Shown piece by piece: positions 19,354 to 27,989 of a stretch of DNA of 64,000 nucleotides; positions within the stretch are counted from its first letter, which is position 1, and each line of letters opens with the position of its first letter. This DNA is from Pontiella agarivorans (GTDB taxonomy: Bacteria > Verrucomicrobiota > Kiritimatiellia > Kiritimatiellales > Pontiellaceae). The notes beneath the pieces are model-generated. The model did not search any database. It saw nothing but the letters and a program-made list of their open reading frames with translations, and was not told the origin of the DNA. Location of the stretch: NCBI RefSeq assembly GCF_034531395.1, contig NZ_JARVCO010000002.1:806001-870000 (forward strand). Direction: 5' to 3'. The position numbers were made by a program, and so were the translations under genes.

Positions 19354-20850
19354 ATGAAAGCACTGTTTGCAACGTTGATATTATCCGCACTAGTTTGCAC
19401 CTTGTGGGCCGACAAACGGCCCAACATCGTTTTTATTCTTGTTGACGATCTGGGCCATGGCGATGTCGGTTTTAATGGGTCAACCTATTATGAAACACCG
19501 AATATCGACAGACTCGCCAACCGCGGATTGATTATTGAAAATGCCTATATGTATCCCACCTGTTCGCCTTCCCGCACAGCAATTGCCACGGGCAAGCAGT
19601 CTTTTCGCACGGGCGTCTATACCGTACCGGTGTTGGAAAGAGGCGACGATCAGGTCAGTATTTTTTCCCGCTGGACGGTAGGCGAAGAGCACATCATGTA
19701 CAGCCAACCGCTTGCTGAAGCCGGGTATAAAAGCATTCATCTGGGTAAGTGGCATCTGGTGGGTCCCTATCCCGAAGAGGAACTCAACGGGGACTGGCCG
19801 CGTAAAGAAAAGCTGAGCCAGCCCGATCCGTGGGACTACAGCTGGGCGGAAAAGCATAAAAAAGAATATGTAAAATACTATCCTGAAGGTCGCGGCTACC
19901 TGAAAAACATCGGCGGAACCTATCGCGGAGACCCCGCCCTGGAAGTCGGCGGTTATAAAGGGGAAACCGGAGGCTATTGGGCCCCGTTTAACAACCCGTT
20001 CATTCCCGAAAAAAATCCCGAAGATAAGTGGCTGACCGATTACCTGACTACGGAAGCCATCAAATTTATGGACGAATATAAAGAGGGTCCTTTTTTCATT
20101 AATCTTCATTATTACACGGTTCACGCCCCGGTCCGCGGGCGCAGCGAAGAGCTCGTCGAAAAATACCTCAATAAACCCGGCGATCCGGAAAGCGGTCAGG
20201 GCATGCAGGAAGGCAATCGCCGCCGGCATACCGCTGAATATGCAACCATGATCGAATCGCTCGACGACAACGTCGGTCGAATCGTGAATTTTCTGGAAGA
20301 AAACGGACTGCGTGAAAACACACTGATCGTCTTCACTTCCGATAACGGTTGGAACGCCGGCATCAACAACCGGATGCGCGGGAAAAAAGGGTATATCTGG
20401 GAAGGCGGGATCAGGGTTCCGGCATTTGTAAACTGGCCGGGAAAAATCAAGGCCCGCCGCACCCAGACTCCGGTCTCCGGTCTCGATCTGTTCCCCACAT
20501 TTATGGATGTAGCCGGAATTGACTACACCGATCCGAATCTGGATGGTGATTCAATCACCGGTCTCTTTAACGACGAACCGAAAAATCTGCGAAACCGGCC
20601 TCTTTTCTGGCATCTTGCCAGCGAATTCCGCAATCCCACCTGCTCCATCATCCGCAAAAACGACATGAAACTGATCCAGTTCCTGGCCACCGGTGATCTG
20701 GAACTCTACGACCTCAAAGCGGATCCCAAAGAAGAACATAATCTAGCCTCCGAAAAGCCGGAAATCGCGGCTCGGCTTCTGAAAGAGCTCAAAGCCTGGC
20801 GTAAAGCCAACCATGTCCCCCTGCCCCCCAATGCTGTGGTCGGCAACTGA
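19354..20850 (+). CDS. Secreted sulfatase (S1 family, CSPSR)
   Basis: A 498-aa sulfatase with signal peptide MKALFATLILSALVCTLWA and a GGGGAA ribosome site. IVFILVDDLGHGDVGF holds the Asp-Asp metal pair; Cys70 in TCSPSR is the formylglycine site; GKWHLVG and FTSDNGWN follow. A long insertion between residues about 140 and 210 (WDYSWAEKHKKEY, YPEGRGYLKNIGG) sets it apart from the other five sulfatases here and suggests a different substrate subsite. It is followed by 318 bp without a gene. Confidence 0.92.
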   Translation: MKALFATLILSALVCTLWADKRPNIVFILVDDLGHGDVGFNGSTYYETPNIDRLANRGLIIENAYMYPTCSPSRTAIATGKQSFRTGVYTVPVLERGDDQVSIFSRWTVGEEHIMYSQPLAEAGYKSIHLGKWHLVGPYPEEELNGDWPRKEKLSQPDPWDYSWAEKHKKEYVKYYPEGRGYLKNIGGTYRGDPALEVGGYKGETGGYWAPFNNPFIPEKNPEDKWLTDYLTTEAIKFMDEYKEGPFFINLHYYTVHAPVRGRSEELVEKYLNKPGDPESGQGMQEGNRRRHTAEYATMIESLDDNVGRIVNFLEENGLRENTLIVFTSDNGWNAGINNRMRGKKGYIWEGGIRVPAFVNWPGKIKARRTQTPVSGLDLFPTFMDVAGIDYTDPNLDGDSITGLFNDEPKNLRNRPLFWHLASEFRNPTCSIIRKNDMKLIQFLATGDLELYDLKADPKEEHNLASEKPEIAARLLKELKAWRKANHVPLPPNAVVGN

Positions 20851-21168
20851 TTCGTGGGCAGGTAAGCCAGACAAGATATACCGTCATTCAGTTGAAGAAA
20901 TATATTTTAATATCCATACAGAAATGGATGTAGAGGTGCCGTTTGTTTAAAGGAGGAGTCCGCATTATCGGACCCGGTAATACGCTATGTTCGGCTTAAA
21001 CGAATTTGGCAAAAAATAAGAATAAATTTTCGAACCGCTGGTTTACGGTTATCGGGAAAACGTCCATTTGCGGTCAGGTGTCAACATTGTGCATGTTTTT
21101 GGCTGATCCCCTTATTTCATGAGTTTTCCCGTTTGGTAAACTCAGACGTTTAATTTGGAGATCTGTTT
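20851..21168. other. 318-bp gene-free region before the GH2 gene
   Basis: No open frame of note. It holds a GTCCG-CATTAT-CGGAC inverted repeat near 20960 and an AACCG-N8-CGGTT repeat near 21040, plus AT-rich stretches suited to a promoter for the GH2 gene. I see no clear -35/-10 pair and no classical terminator. Confidence 0.5.
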
Positions 21169-23616
21169 ATGAAATATCTGTTTACTCTTCTTGCGCTGTT
21201 TTCGGTTCTGCTTCCGGCAACGGCCCGAGAACGACTGGCCTTTAATGACGATTGGAAATTTGCACGGTTCGGCCTGATGCCGGATGGAACCGAGCAGGCG
21301 GAACCGAAAGGACTGGAAAAAGCGGGATTCGATGATTCCGACTGGCGGACGCTGGATGTCCCGCACGATTGGGGCATCGAGGGACCGTTCCGTCCGGAGT
21401 TACCGAATCGGACAGGCAAACTGCCCTGGGCCGGTATCGGCTGGTACCGGAAAAGTTTCCAATCCCTGGAAAGCGATGCGGGGCGTAATATTTATCTGGA
21501 TATCGACGGTGCCATGTCGGGCGCGCAGGTCTGGCTTAATGGTGAATACATCGGTGAATGGCCGTACGGCTATTCTTCGTTCCGCATGGATCTGACCGGT
21601 AAAATCCGGATCGGAAAGAAAAATACCGTAGCCGTCCGGCTGGATAATAAACCGGAATCTTCGCGCTGGTATCCCGGTGGCGGCATCTATCGCAACGTCT
21701 GGCTGGTTAAGACGGAACCGACTCATGTGGCGCACTGGGGCGTTTATGTGACGACGCCGATCGTGAATGACGACCATGCCATGGTCAAAGTGGTCACCGC
21801 GCTCGAAGGCGAACAGCCGGATACCGCGGTTTCCTATGAAATTATGGAAGCCGGTTCCTCCAAAATTCTCGCCACGGGAAAAGGAAAAACGGCTTTCATT
21901 CGTCTGGATCAGCCGAAACGCTGGGATCTTGACAGCCCTAATCTGTATCAGGTCAGAACTACAGTTTCCAATGCCGGGAAAACGGTCGATACGTATCTCA
22001 GTACATTTGGCGTACGGACCATCGAGTACACCGCCGACGAAGGTTTTTTCCTGAACGGAAAGCTCACAAAAATGAATGGGGTCTGCCAGCATCACGATCT
22101 CGGTCCTCTGGGAACCGCCGTCAATGTGCGTGCCATGGAACGGCAGATTGAAATTCTGAAAAGTTTCGGGGTGAATGCCATCCGTACATCGCACAATCCC
22201 CCGGCCCCGGAGTTTCTCGATCTGTGCGACCGTATGGGCATACTGGTTCAGGTGGAGTCGTTCGATTGCTGGGGACGCAAAAAGGCAGACAACGATTATG
22301 CCCGTCATTTCTGGGACTGGTGGGAGCGAGACACGGTCAACATGGTTCGCCGCGACCGGAACCATCCTTCCGTGGTGATGTGGAGCACCGGCAACGAAAT
22401 CCTGGAAATGAATTATGCCGAAGAAGCCTGGATTTCGCAGATGCAGACCGATGTGATTCATCGCGAAGATCCCACGCGTCCGGTTTCATTCGGCGGTAGT
22501 CGGCCCGTCGCCGCGTTTAATGGGTTCCAGCATACTGTGGATGTTTACGGCTTCAACTATAAGCCGCATCTCTATGCTGAATTTCGTGAAAAAAATCCGG
22601 ATATCCCGCTTTACGGCAGCGAAACGGCCTCCACGATTTCCTCTCGCGGTGAATATTTCTTTCCGGTGCTGAACGACAAATTCAAGGGACAGGGCGGTTA
22701 TTTTCAAGTCAGCAGCTATGATCTTTACGCACCGAATTGGGCCTACCCTGCCGACGTGGAGTTTGAAGCGCAGGCAAAATACCCCTGGGTTTTCGGTGAA
22801 TTTGTCTGGACCGGATTCGACTATATCGGAGAGCCGACGCCGTATAACAAAGATAAGACCAATCTGCTCAATTTCACCGATCCCGAAGAACGCGCACGCA
22901 TGGAAAAAGAGCTGGATAAACTGGGGGGCGATATTCCGGCCCGCAGTTCCTATTTCGGCATCGTCGATCTCTGCGGTTTTCCGAAAGACCGGTATTATAT
23001 GTACCAGTCCCAATGGCGCCCCGATCTGCCGATGGTTCACATTCTGCCGCACTGGAACTGGCCGGAACGCATTGGTAAAATTACGCCGGTGCATGTCTAC
23101 ACTTCAGGCGATGAAGTGGAACTGTTTTTGAACGGAACATCGCTGGGCCGAAAAATCCGCGGTGAATTTGAATCGCGCCTGCGCTGGGACGACGTGATTT
23201 ATGAACCGGGTGAACTGGTGGCTGTTGCATACCGCAACGGAAAACCATGGGCGGAAACATCGATGCAGACCACCGGTGCAGCCGCAGGGCTCGGTCTTTC
23301 TGTGGATCGTAATGTGATTAAAAACGATGGCAAGGATCTGGCCTTTATCACCGTCGATGTGATCGATTCACAGGGACGCGTGGTTCCGCGTTCCCATAAT
23401 CTGGTGAAATATTCCGTAAAAGGTCCGGGCCGCATCATTGCCACAGGCAATGGCGACCCGACGGATCTGACGGATTTCCAATCGCTGGAACGTAAGGTGT
23501 TCAATGGTAAAGCGCTGGTGATTGTGCAATCGCTGGATGGTAAAAAGGGTCGGGTAACCGTTACTGCGGAATCAGAAGGGCTCAAGCCCTCCGAGATCAC
23601 CTTTATCTCCAAATAA
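21169..23616 (+). CDS. Secreted GH2 beta-galactosidase
   Basis: An 815-aa GH2 enzyme with signal peptide MKYLFTLLALFSVLLPATA. The jelly-roll domain (DWKFARF, WRTLDVPHDWGIEGPF, GIGWYRKSF, SSRWYPGGGIYRNVWL) is followed by an immunoglobulin-like domain and the TIM barrel. GVNAIRTSHNPPAPEFLDLCD leads to the acid/base Glu410 (WSTGNEI) and the nucleophile Glu485 (YGSETAS). The C-terminal part carries DUF4982- and Big-like sandwich modules (VHVYTSGDEVELFLNG, DLAFITVDVIDSQGRVVP). GH2 members of this shape occur in porphyran and agar loci as exo-beta-galactosidases. It has its own upstream region; the esterase gene follows 35 bp later. Confidence 0.93.
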   Translation: MKYLFTLLALFSVLLPATARERLAFNDDWKFARFGLMPDGTEQAEPKGLEKAGFDDSDWRTLDVPHDWGIEGPFRPELPNRTGKLPWAGIGWYRKSFQSLESDAGRNIYLDIDGAMSGAQVWLNGEYIGEWPYGYSSFRMDLTGKIRIGKKNTVAVRLDNKPESSRWYPGGGIYRNVWLVKTEPTHVAHWGVYVTTPIVNDDHAMVKVVTALEGEQPDTAVSYEIMEAGSSKILATGKGKTAFIRLDQPKRWDLDSPNLYQVRTTVSNAGKTVDTYLSTFGVRTIEYTADEGFFLNGKLTKMNGVCQHHDLGPLGTAVNVRAMERQIEILKSFGVNAIRTSHNPPAPEFLDLCDRMGILVQVESFDCWGRKKADNDYARHFWDWWERDTVNMVRRDRNHPSVVMWSTGNEILEMNYAEEAWISQMQTDVIHREDPTRPVSFGGSRPVAAFNGFQHTVDVYGFNYKPHLYAEFREKNPDIPLYGSETASTISSRGEYFFPVLNDKFKGQGGYFQVSSYDLYAPNWAYPADVEFEAQAKYPWVFGEFVWTGFDYIGEPTPYNKDKTNLLNFTDPEERARMEKELDKLGGDIPARSSYFGIVDLCGFPKDRYYMYQSQWRPDLPMVHILPHWNWPERIGKITPVHVYTSGDEVELFLNGTSLGRKIRGEFESRLRWDDVIYEPGELVAVAYRNGKPWAETSMQTTGAAAGLGLSVDRNVIKNDGKDLAFITVDVIDSQGRVVPRSHNLVKYSVKGPGRIIATGNGDPTDLTDFQSLERKVFNGKALVIVQSLDGKKGRVTVTAESEGLKPSEITFISK

Positions 23617-23651
23617 TTCCGCCAAAGGACGGCCGCAGCAAAAAAGATACG

Positions 23652-24923
23652 ATGAAAAAACTCCTTTTTATAGCAGCCGTTTTTCTGGCCGGTATATCGG
23701 CGGCATCGCCCCGACTGCAGGTTGGAGCATTCGAGGAAGAACGCGCCCGGGCCACCCGGCTCGATGGCGTAAAACTCTTGCGAATGGAACTCGCACCGAA
23801 GCGTGATTCCTTTGCTTCGGTGCTGATTCATCCCCCGGAAGACCCTTGGGATTTTTCCGGATACCGCCGGATCGTATCCGAATTCACCAATATTGGAGAT
23901 GTTCCGGTGACGGTTGCTTTCTGGGCCGTCGGCAGGCCGGGCTGGGACGCGGCGGTTGGAACGGTTAAACTCGCCCCTGGAGAGAGAGCCCCCTGCTCCA
24001 TTGACCTTGCTCAGCGCTGGCCCGGCGGACGGGTTCCAAAAGTGGATTCCGGACATATTGAATATCTGCGCGTTTCCTTCGTGCGCCCCGCAGCGGGTAC
24101 CGTGGTTGAAATGGAGGACATTCGGCTGGAAGGTAATTCGCAACCGCTTATTTATCCGGAAGGCTACAAACGGCTCGAAGTGCCGGCCATGGTGAATGCG
24201 CCGCCCGCCCCGGGGCTGCGGGTGAAACATCAGCTGAAAGTTTTTCGGGAAAAGGAAGCATATCATGCACTTTACCTTCCGCCCGGCTGGACACCGGGAA
24301 AGCGCTATCCGGTGATTGTGGAGTATTCCGGGAATCGCTGGCTCAATCCCCCGTGCCATTCCCCGGGCCGGCCTGAGAGCGGCCGCATGGGATTCGGCAT
24401 GTCGGAGGGTAAAGGTTTTATCTGGGTGAATGCGCCTTTTGTGAATCGGGACGGATCACTGGCGCTCAACGGCTGGGGCGATGCCGACGTTACGGCAGAT
24501 TATGCCGTCGATCTGGTGAAGATGCTCTGCGCCGATTTCGGCGGTGATCCGGATAACGTCATACTCACCGGATTTTCGCGCGGGGCCGTGGCGTGCGGAT
24601 ATATCGGGTTGCGGAACGATAAGATTTCCAGCCTGTGGAAAGCCTTCCATCCCTGCCAGCACTATGACGGTGACGGCGTACACGGAGCAACATTTGAAAG
24701 CGCACTGAACGAACGGATGCCCAGGCTCAACGGGCGCCCCACGTTTCACACCGATAACGGCCGGCATGCCGAACTGCACGACCTGTTTGAACAGACCGGC
24801 CAGCCGGTCACCTTTGCCGAATCGGGCATTGGTGCACATACGGATTCCATGCTGCTGGAAAACCGCCCGTCCACCTTGGAGCTGAGAGCGTGGTTGAAAC
24901 GGATTACAGCTGCGGAAAAATAG
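23652..24923 (+). CDS. Secreted alpha/beta-hydrolase esterase with N-terminal CBM-like domain
   Basis: A 423-aa exported protein (signal MKKLLFIAAVFLAGISA). Residues about 20-170 resemble the beta-sandwich found in front of agarases (FSGYRRIVSEFTNIGDVPV, VTVAFWAVGRPGWD). Residues about 195-420 are an alpha/beta hydrolase: nucleophile elbow GFSRGA with Ser309, a preceding oxyanion-type block (YPVIVEYSGNRW), and His candidates near the end (GIGAHTDSM). It is likely to cleave an ester on the glycan. The closest comparison I can make is with feruloyl-esterase/PHB-depolymerase-like hydrolases. It lies 35 bp after the GH2 gene and 63 bp before a sulfatase. Confidence 0.7.
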   Translation: MKKLLFIAAVFLAGISAASPRLQVGAFEEERARATRLDGVKLLRMELAPKRDSFASVLIHPPEDPWDFSGYRRIVSEFTNIGDVPVTVAFWAVGRPGWDAAVGTVKLAPGERAPCSIDLAQRWPGGRVPKVDSGHIEYLRVSFVRPAAGTVVEMEDIRLEGNSQPLIYPEGYKRLEVPAMVNAPPAPGLRVKHQLKVFREKEAYHALYLPPGWTPGKRYPVIVEYSGNRWLNPPCHSPGRPESGRMGFGMSEGKGFIWVNAPFVNRDGSLALNGWGDADVTADYAVDLVKMLCADFGGDPDNVILTGFSRGAVACGYIGLRNDKISSLWKAFHPCQHYDGDGVHGATFESALNERMPRLNGRPTFHTDNGRHAELHDLFEQTGQPVTFAESGIGAHTDSMLLENRPSTLELRAWLKRITAAEK

Positions 24924-24943
24924 AATTTTCTTCCTGTCCTTTT

Positions 24944-24977
24944 CCCTGCAATGAAGGCGTTTCTTCATTGAACAGGG
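24944..24977 (+). promoter_or_regulatory. Hairpin that covers the ribosome site of the next sulfatase
   Basis: CCCTG-CAATGAAG, a 6-nt loop, then CTTCATTG-AA-CAGGG: a 13-bp stem with a 2-nt bulge. The 3' arm takes up part of the AGGGGG ribosome site (24974-24979) for the ATG at 24987. It could limit translation or partly terminate transcription. Confidence 0.5.
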
Positions 24978-24986
24978 GGAACGCAC

Positions 24987-26378
24987 ATGAATTGTTTTGC
25001 ACTTACTGCACTGGCCGCCAGTGCACTTTTTTCTGCACAGGCCGCACAGCCTAACATTATCATTATTTTCAACGACGATCAGGGCTATCAGGATCTCGGC
25101 TGCTATGGTTCGCCTGATATCCGGACACCGCGCGTGGATGAGCTGGCATCCGAAGGGATGCGATTCACCGATTTTTATGTCGGTTCGCCGGTCTGCTCCG
25201 CATCGCGCGCCGCGCTGTTGACGGGATGCTACCCCTACCGTGTCGGCGTTTCCGGCGTATTCTGGCCCAACCGGGATCACGGTCTTCCGCCCGAAGAAAC
25301 CACTCTGGCCGAAATGCTGAAAAAAGCGGGCTATGCCACGGCTGCGGTCGGGAAGTGGCATTTGGGTGACGAACTGCGTTTTCTGCCGACCCGCCAGGGA
25401 TTCGACACCTATTTCGGTATTCCCTATTCCAACGATATGTATCCGGCCGAACATATGCGTTATGCTCCGGATTGCCTATGGCGCGAGGGGCAGAATTTCC
25501 AAACACTGGAAACCGCCTTTGCTCACAAAAAACGGGGCCAGCCGCGCACCTTGAAAAACAAGGTTCCGCTGATGCGAAATGAAGAATGCATCGAATTTCC
25601 GTGCGACCAAACCACGATTACCCGCCGATATGCAGATGAAAGTCTGCGTTTCATTTCCGAATCGGTGGAATCCGGAAAACCGTTCTTTCTCTACCTCGCC
25701 AATTCCATGCCGCATATTCCGCTGTTCGCCTCCCCCGATTTCAAAGGAAAAAGCGCCGGCGGATTGTATGGCGATGTGATCGAAGAGATCGACTTCAACA
25801 CCGGGCGCATTCTGGATCGACTGAAAATGCTCGGTATAGAAGATGACACCATCGTGATTTTCAGTTCGGATAATGGCCCGTGGTTGACTGTCGGTGATGC
25901 GGGCGGTCATGCCGACCCGCTTTTCGAGGGGAAATTCACCTCGTTCGAGGGCGGCCAGCGTGTGCCGTTTATCATTCGCTGGCCCGGCACTGTACCGGCC
26001 GGAACAACCTGTTCCGGCATGGCGGCCACAATCGATCTTTTTCCAACTCTGGCCGCCCTCACCGGCGCGGAGCTGCCGGAAAAGAAGCTCGATGGTGTGG
26101 ATCTTTCCAGCCTATGGAAAAATCCCCATGCAATCTCGCCGCGCAGTACTTTTTTCTATGAGCACAACGCCGTACGTTCCGGAAACTGGAAATATCATCG
26201 AAAAGAGATCTTTAAGGTTAAGAAAACGAAACGTGCAAATACCGGCCCGACGCTCTACAACCTGAAAGATGATGTCGGTGAAGCGCAGAATGTGATTGCC
26301 GACCACCCCGAAGTGGCGGAGCGTCTTTCCAAAATGCTTGATGCACATATTCAATACGCGCCGCGTCCGCGAAAATAA
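24987..26378 (+). CDS. Secreted sulfatase (S1 family, CSASR)
   Basis: A 463-aa sulfatase with signal peptide MNCFALTALAASALFSAQA. IIIIFNDDQGYQDLGCYG carries the metal-binding Asp pair. Cys70 lies in VCSASR, the CxAxR variant of the formylglycine motif. GKWHLGD, and FSSDNGPW with the DNG metal ligands, are present. S1 enzymes with this motif are often placed near N-sulfoglucosamine or galactose-6-sulfatase types, but the substrate cannot be read from sequence alone. It lies between an esterase and the GH29 fucosidase. Confidence 0.92.
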   Translation: MNCFALTALAASALFSAQAAQPNIIIIFNDDQGYQDLGCYGSPDIRTPRVDELASEGMRFTDFYVGSPVCSASRAALLTGCYPYRVGVSGVFWPNRDHGLPPEETTLAEMLKKAGYATAAVGKWHLGDELRFLPTRQGFDTYFGIPYSNDMYPAEHMRYAPDCLWREGQNFQTLETAFAHKKRGQPRTLKNKVPLMRNEECIEFPCDQTTITRRYADESLRFISESVESGKPFFLYLANSMPHIPLFASPDFKGKSAGGLYGDVIEEIDFNTGRILDRLKMLGIEDDTIVIFSSDNGPWLTVGDAGGHADPLFEGKFTSFEGGQRVPFIIRWPGTVPAGTTCSGMAATIDLFPTLAALTGAELPEKKLDGVDLSSLWKNPHAISPRSTFFYEHNAVRSGNWKYHRKEIFKVKKTKRANTGPTLYNLKDDVGEAQNVIADHPEVAERLSKMLDAHIQYAPRPRK

Positions 26379-26465
26379 GATTAAAAGTACGTCCAGAACC
26401 TGTCCTCGCATACGTCAAAAAGGTAATGTTATCTGTAACAACCTATTTAATGAGAGGATACATCC

Positions 26466-27971
26466 ATGAAAATCGCCCTGATCGGTCTGACTCTGCTATG
26501 TGCCGGTTCCGCCTTTTCCGAAGATTGGAAACCGGAATGGGAAAATCTGAAACAGCATAAGGCGGTGCCGCAATGGTTTGCCGATGCCAAGCTGGGCGTT
26601 TATTTCCACTGGGGCGTTTATTCGGTCCCGGCCTGGGGCACGGAATGGTATCCGCGCTGGATGTATGTGCCGGACCGTCCGGATAACCTCTGGGGCGGCG
26701 ATGTGTATGAATATCACCGGAAAACCTACGGCCCCGACGTTCATTATCACGATTACATCGACAAATGGACCGGCGAAAATTTTGATGCGGCGGAATGGGT
26801 GGATATGTTTGAAAACATGGGCGCAAAATTTATCGGTTCCATTGCCGAACACCACGACGGCATCTCGCTTTGGGACAGCCAAACGAATGAATGGAATTCG
26901 GTTAAAATGGGTCCGGGTATCGATGTGGTGAAAGCCATTGCGGATGAGACGCATAAACGGAACCTTAAATTTATGGCTACCTTTCATCACGGATTTCACA
27001 TGATGTTCTATCCGAAAATCAAAGGCAAATGGCCGCGCCCGGGCTATGAGGAATATTATTACGATGAAGTCGATGTGCCGCAGGATCCGAAATATGCCAA
27101 GCTTTACGGCAATCTGTCGTACGACGATGCCAACGACCTGTGGCTGGCCAAACTCGATGAAGTGATCGATGCCCATTGCCCGGATTATATCTGGATGGAT
27201 TTCGGTCAGCGCTATGTCAAGGAATCGCACCGGAAGCAGTTTCTGGCAAACTATTTCAACAAGGCGGCTGAAGTTGGAAAAGAAGTGGTTGTGAACACGA
27301 AGGGCGATTTTTTCCCCACCGAGCTGGCTGTGGTGAATGTTGAGCGCGCTACAATGCAGGATATTACGTCCGAGGTCTGGATTACCGATTTTATTCTCGG
27401 CTCTTCGTGGTGCTTCAACCGGGAAAAACGCACGGCCATTGAACCGTCGGAAGCCATCCGCGTGCTGGCCGATGTGGTAAGCAAAAACGGTGTGATGCTG
27501 CTTTCGGCCGGTCCCATGGCCGACGGCACAATTCCGGAAGAACAGGTGAAGGCCATGGAAGGGATCGGTGCCTGGATGAAGCTCTACGGCGAAGCCATTT
27601 ACGGCACCCGCCCTTTCCATATGTTCGGCCATGGTCCAACGGAACTGAAACGCGATGAGGCCGATGCCTGGAATGAATACGGAAAGATCAAAAAGGGCAT
27701 CTGGGATTTAATGGAGGACGATGTCCGCTACACCACCAAAGGAAAAACGGTGTATGCCATCCAGCTCGGCTGGCCCGGAAAAAACAAGGAAATCCTGTTG
27801 GAAGGTTTCAGCGATCCGGTGTTACGCATGCGGGTGAAATCCATTTCTGTGCTCGGCAGTTCTCAGCGCATTAAATGGAAAAAATCCAGTAAAGGGCTGA
27901 AAGTCCGGTCACCGAAAGAAAAGCCGGCCGAGGCCGACTCTGCTCTGGTTTATAAAATAGAGATGAGATAG
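26466..27971 (+). CDS. Secreted GH29 alpha-L-fucosidase-like enzyme
   Basis: A 501-aa glycosidase with signal peptide MKIALIGLTLLCAGSAFS and a GAGAGG ribosome site. GH29 blocks are clear: WFADAKLGVYFHWGVYSVPA, GAKFIGSIAEHHDG, FHHGFHMMF, and YIWMDFGQ with the retaining nucleophile Asp245. The C-terminal beta-sandwich is present. GH29 hydrolyses terminal alpha-L-fucose, or in porphyran loci alpha-L-galactose-type residues; L-galactose differs from fucose only at C6, so the latter is possible here. The gene faces the 27990-29633 gene with 18 bp between their stops. Confidence 0.92.
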   Translation: MKIALIGLTLLCAGSAFSEDWKPEWENLKQHKAVPQWFADAKLGVYFHWGVYSVPAWGTEWYPRWMYVPDRPDNLWGGDVYEYHRKTYGPDVHYHDYIDKWTGENFDAAEWVDMFENMGAKFIGSIAEHHDGISLWDSQTNEWNSVKMGPGIDVVKAIADETHKRNLKFMATFHHGFHMMFYPKIKGKWPRPGYEEYYYDEVDVPQDPKYAKLYGNLSYDDANDLWLAKLDEVIDAHCPDYIWMDFGQRYVKESHRKQFLANYFNKAAEVGKEVVVNTKGDFFPTELAVVNVERATMQDITSEVWITDFILGSSWCFNREKRTAIEPSEAIRVLADVVSKNGVMLLSAGPMADGTIPEEQVKAMEGIGAWMKLYGEAIYGTRPFHMFGHGPTELKRDEADAWNEYGKIKKGIWDLMEDDVRYTTKGKTVYAIQLGWPGKNKEILLEGFSDPVLRMRVKSISVLGSSQRIKWKKSSKGLKVRSPKEKPAEADSALVYKIEMR

Positions 27972-27989
27972 ACGACGGTCCCGGCGCTC

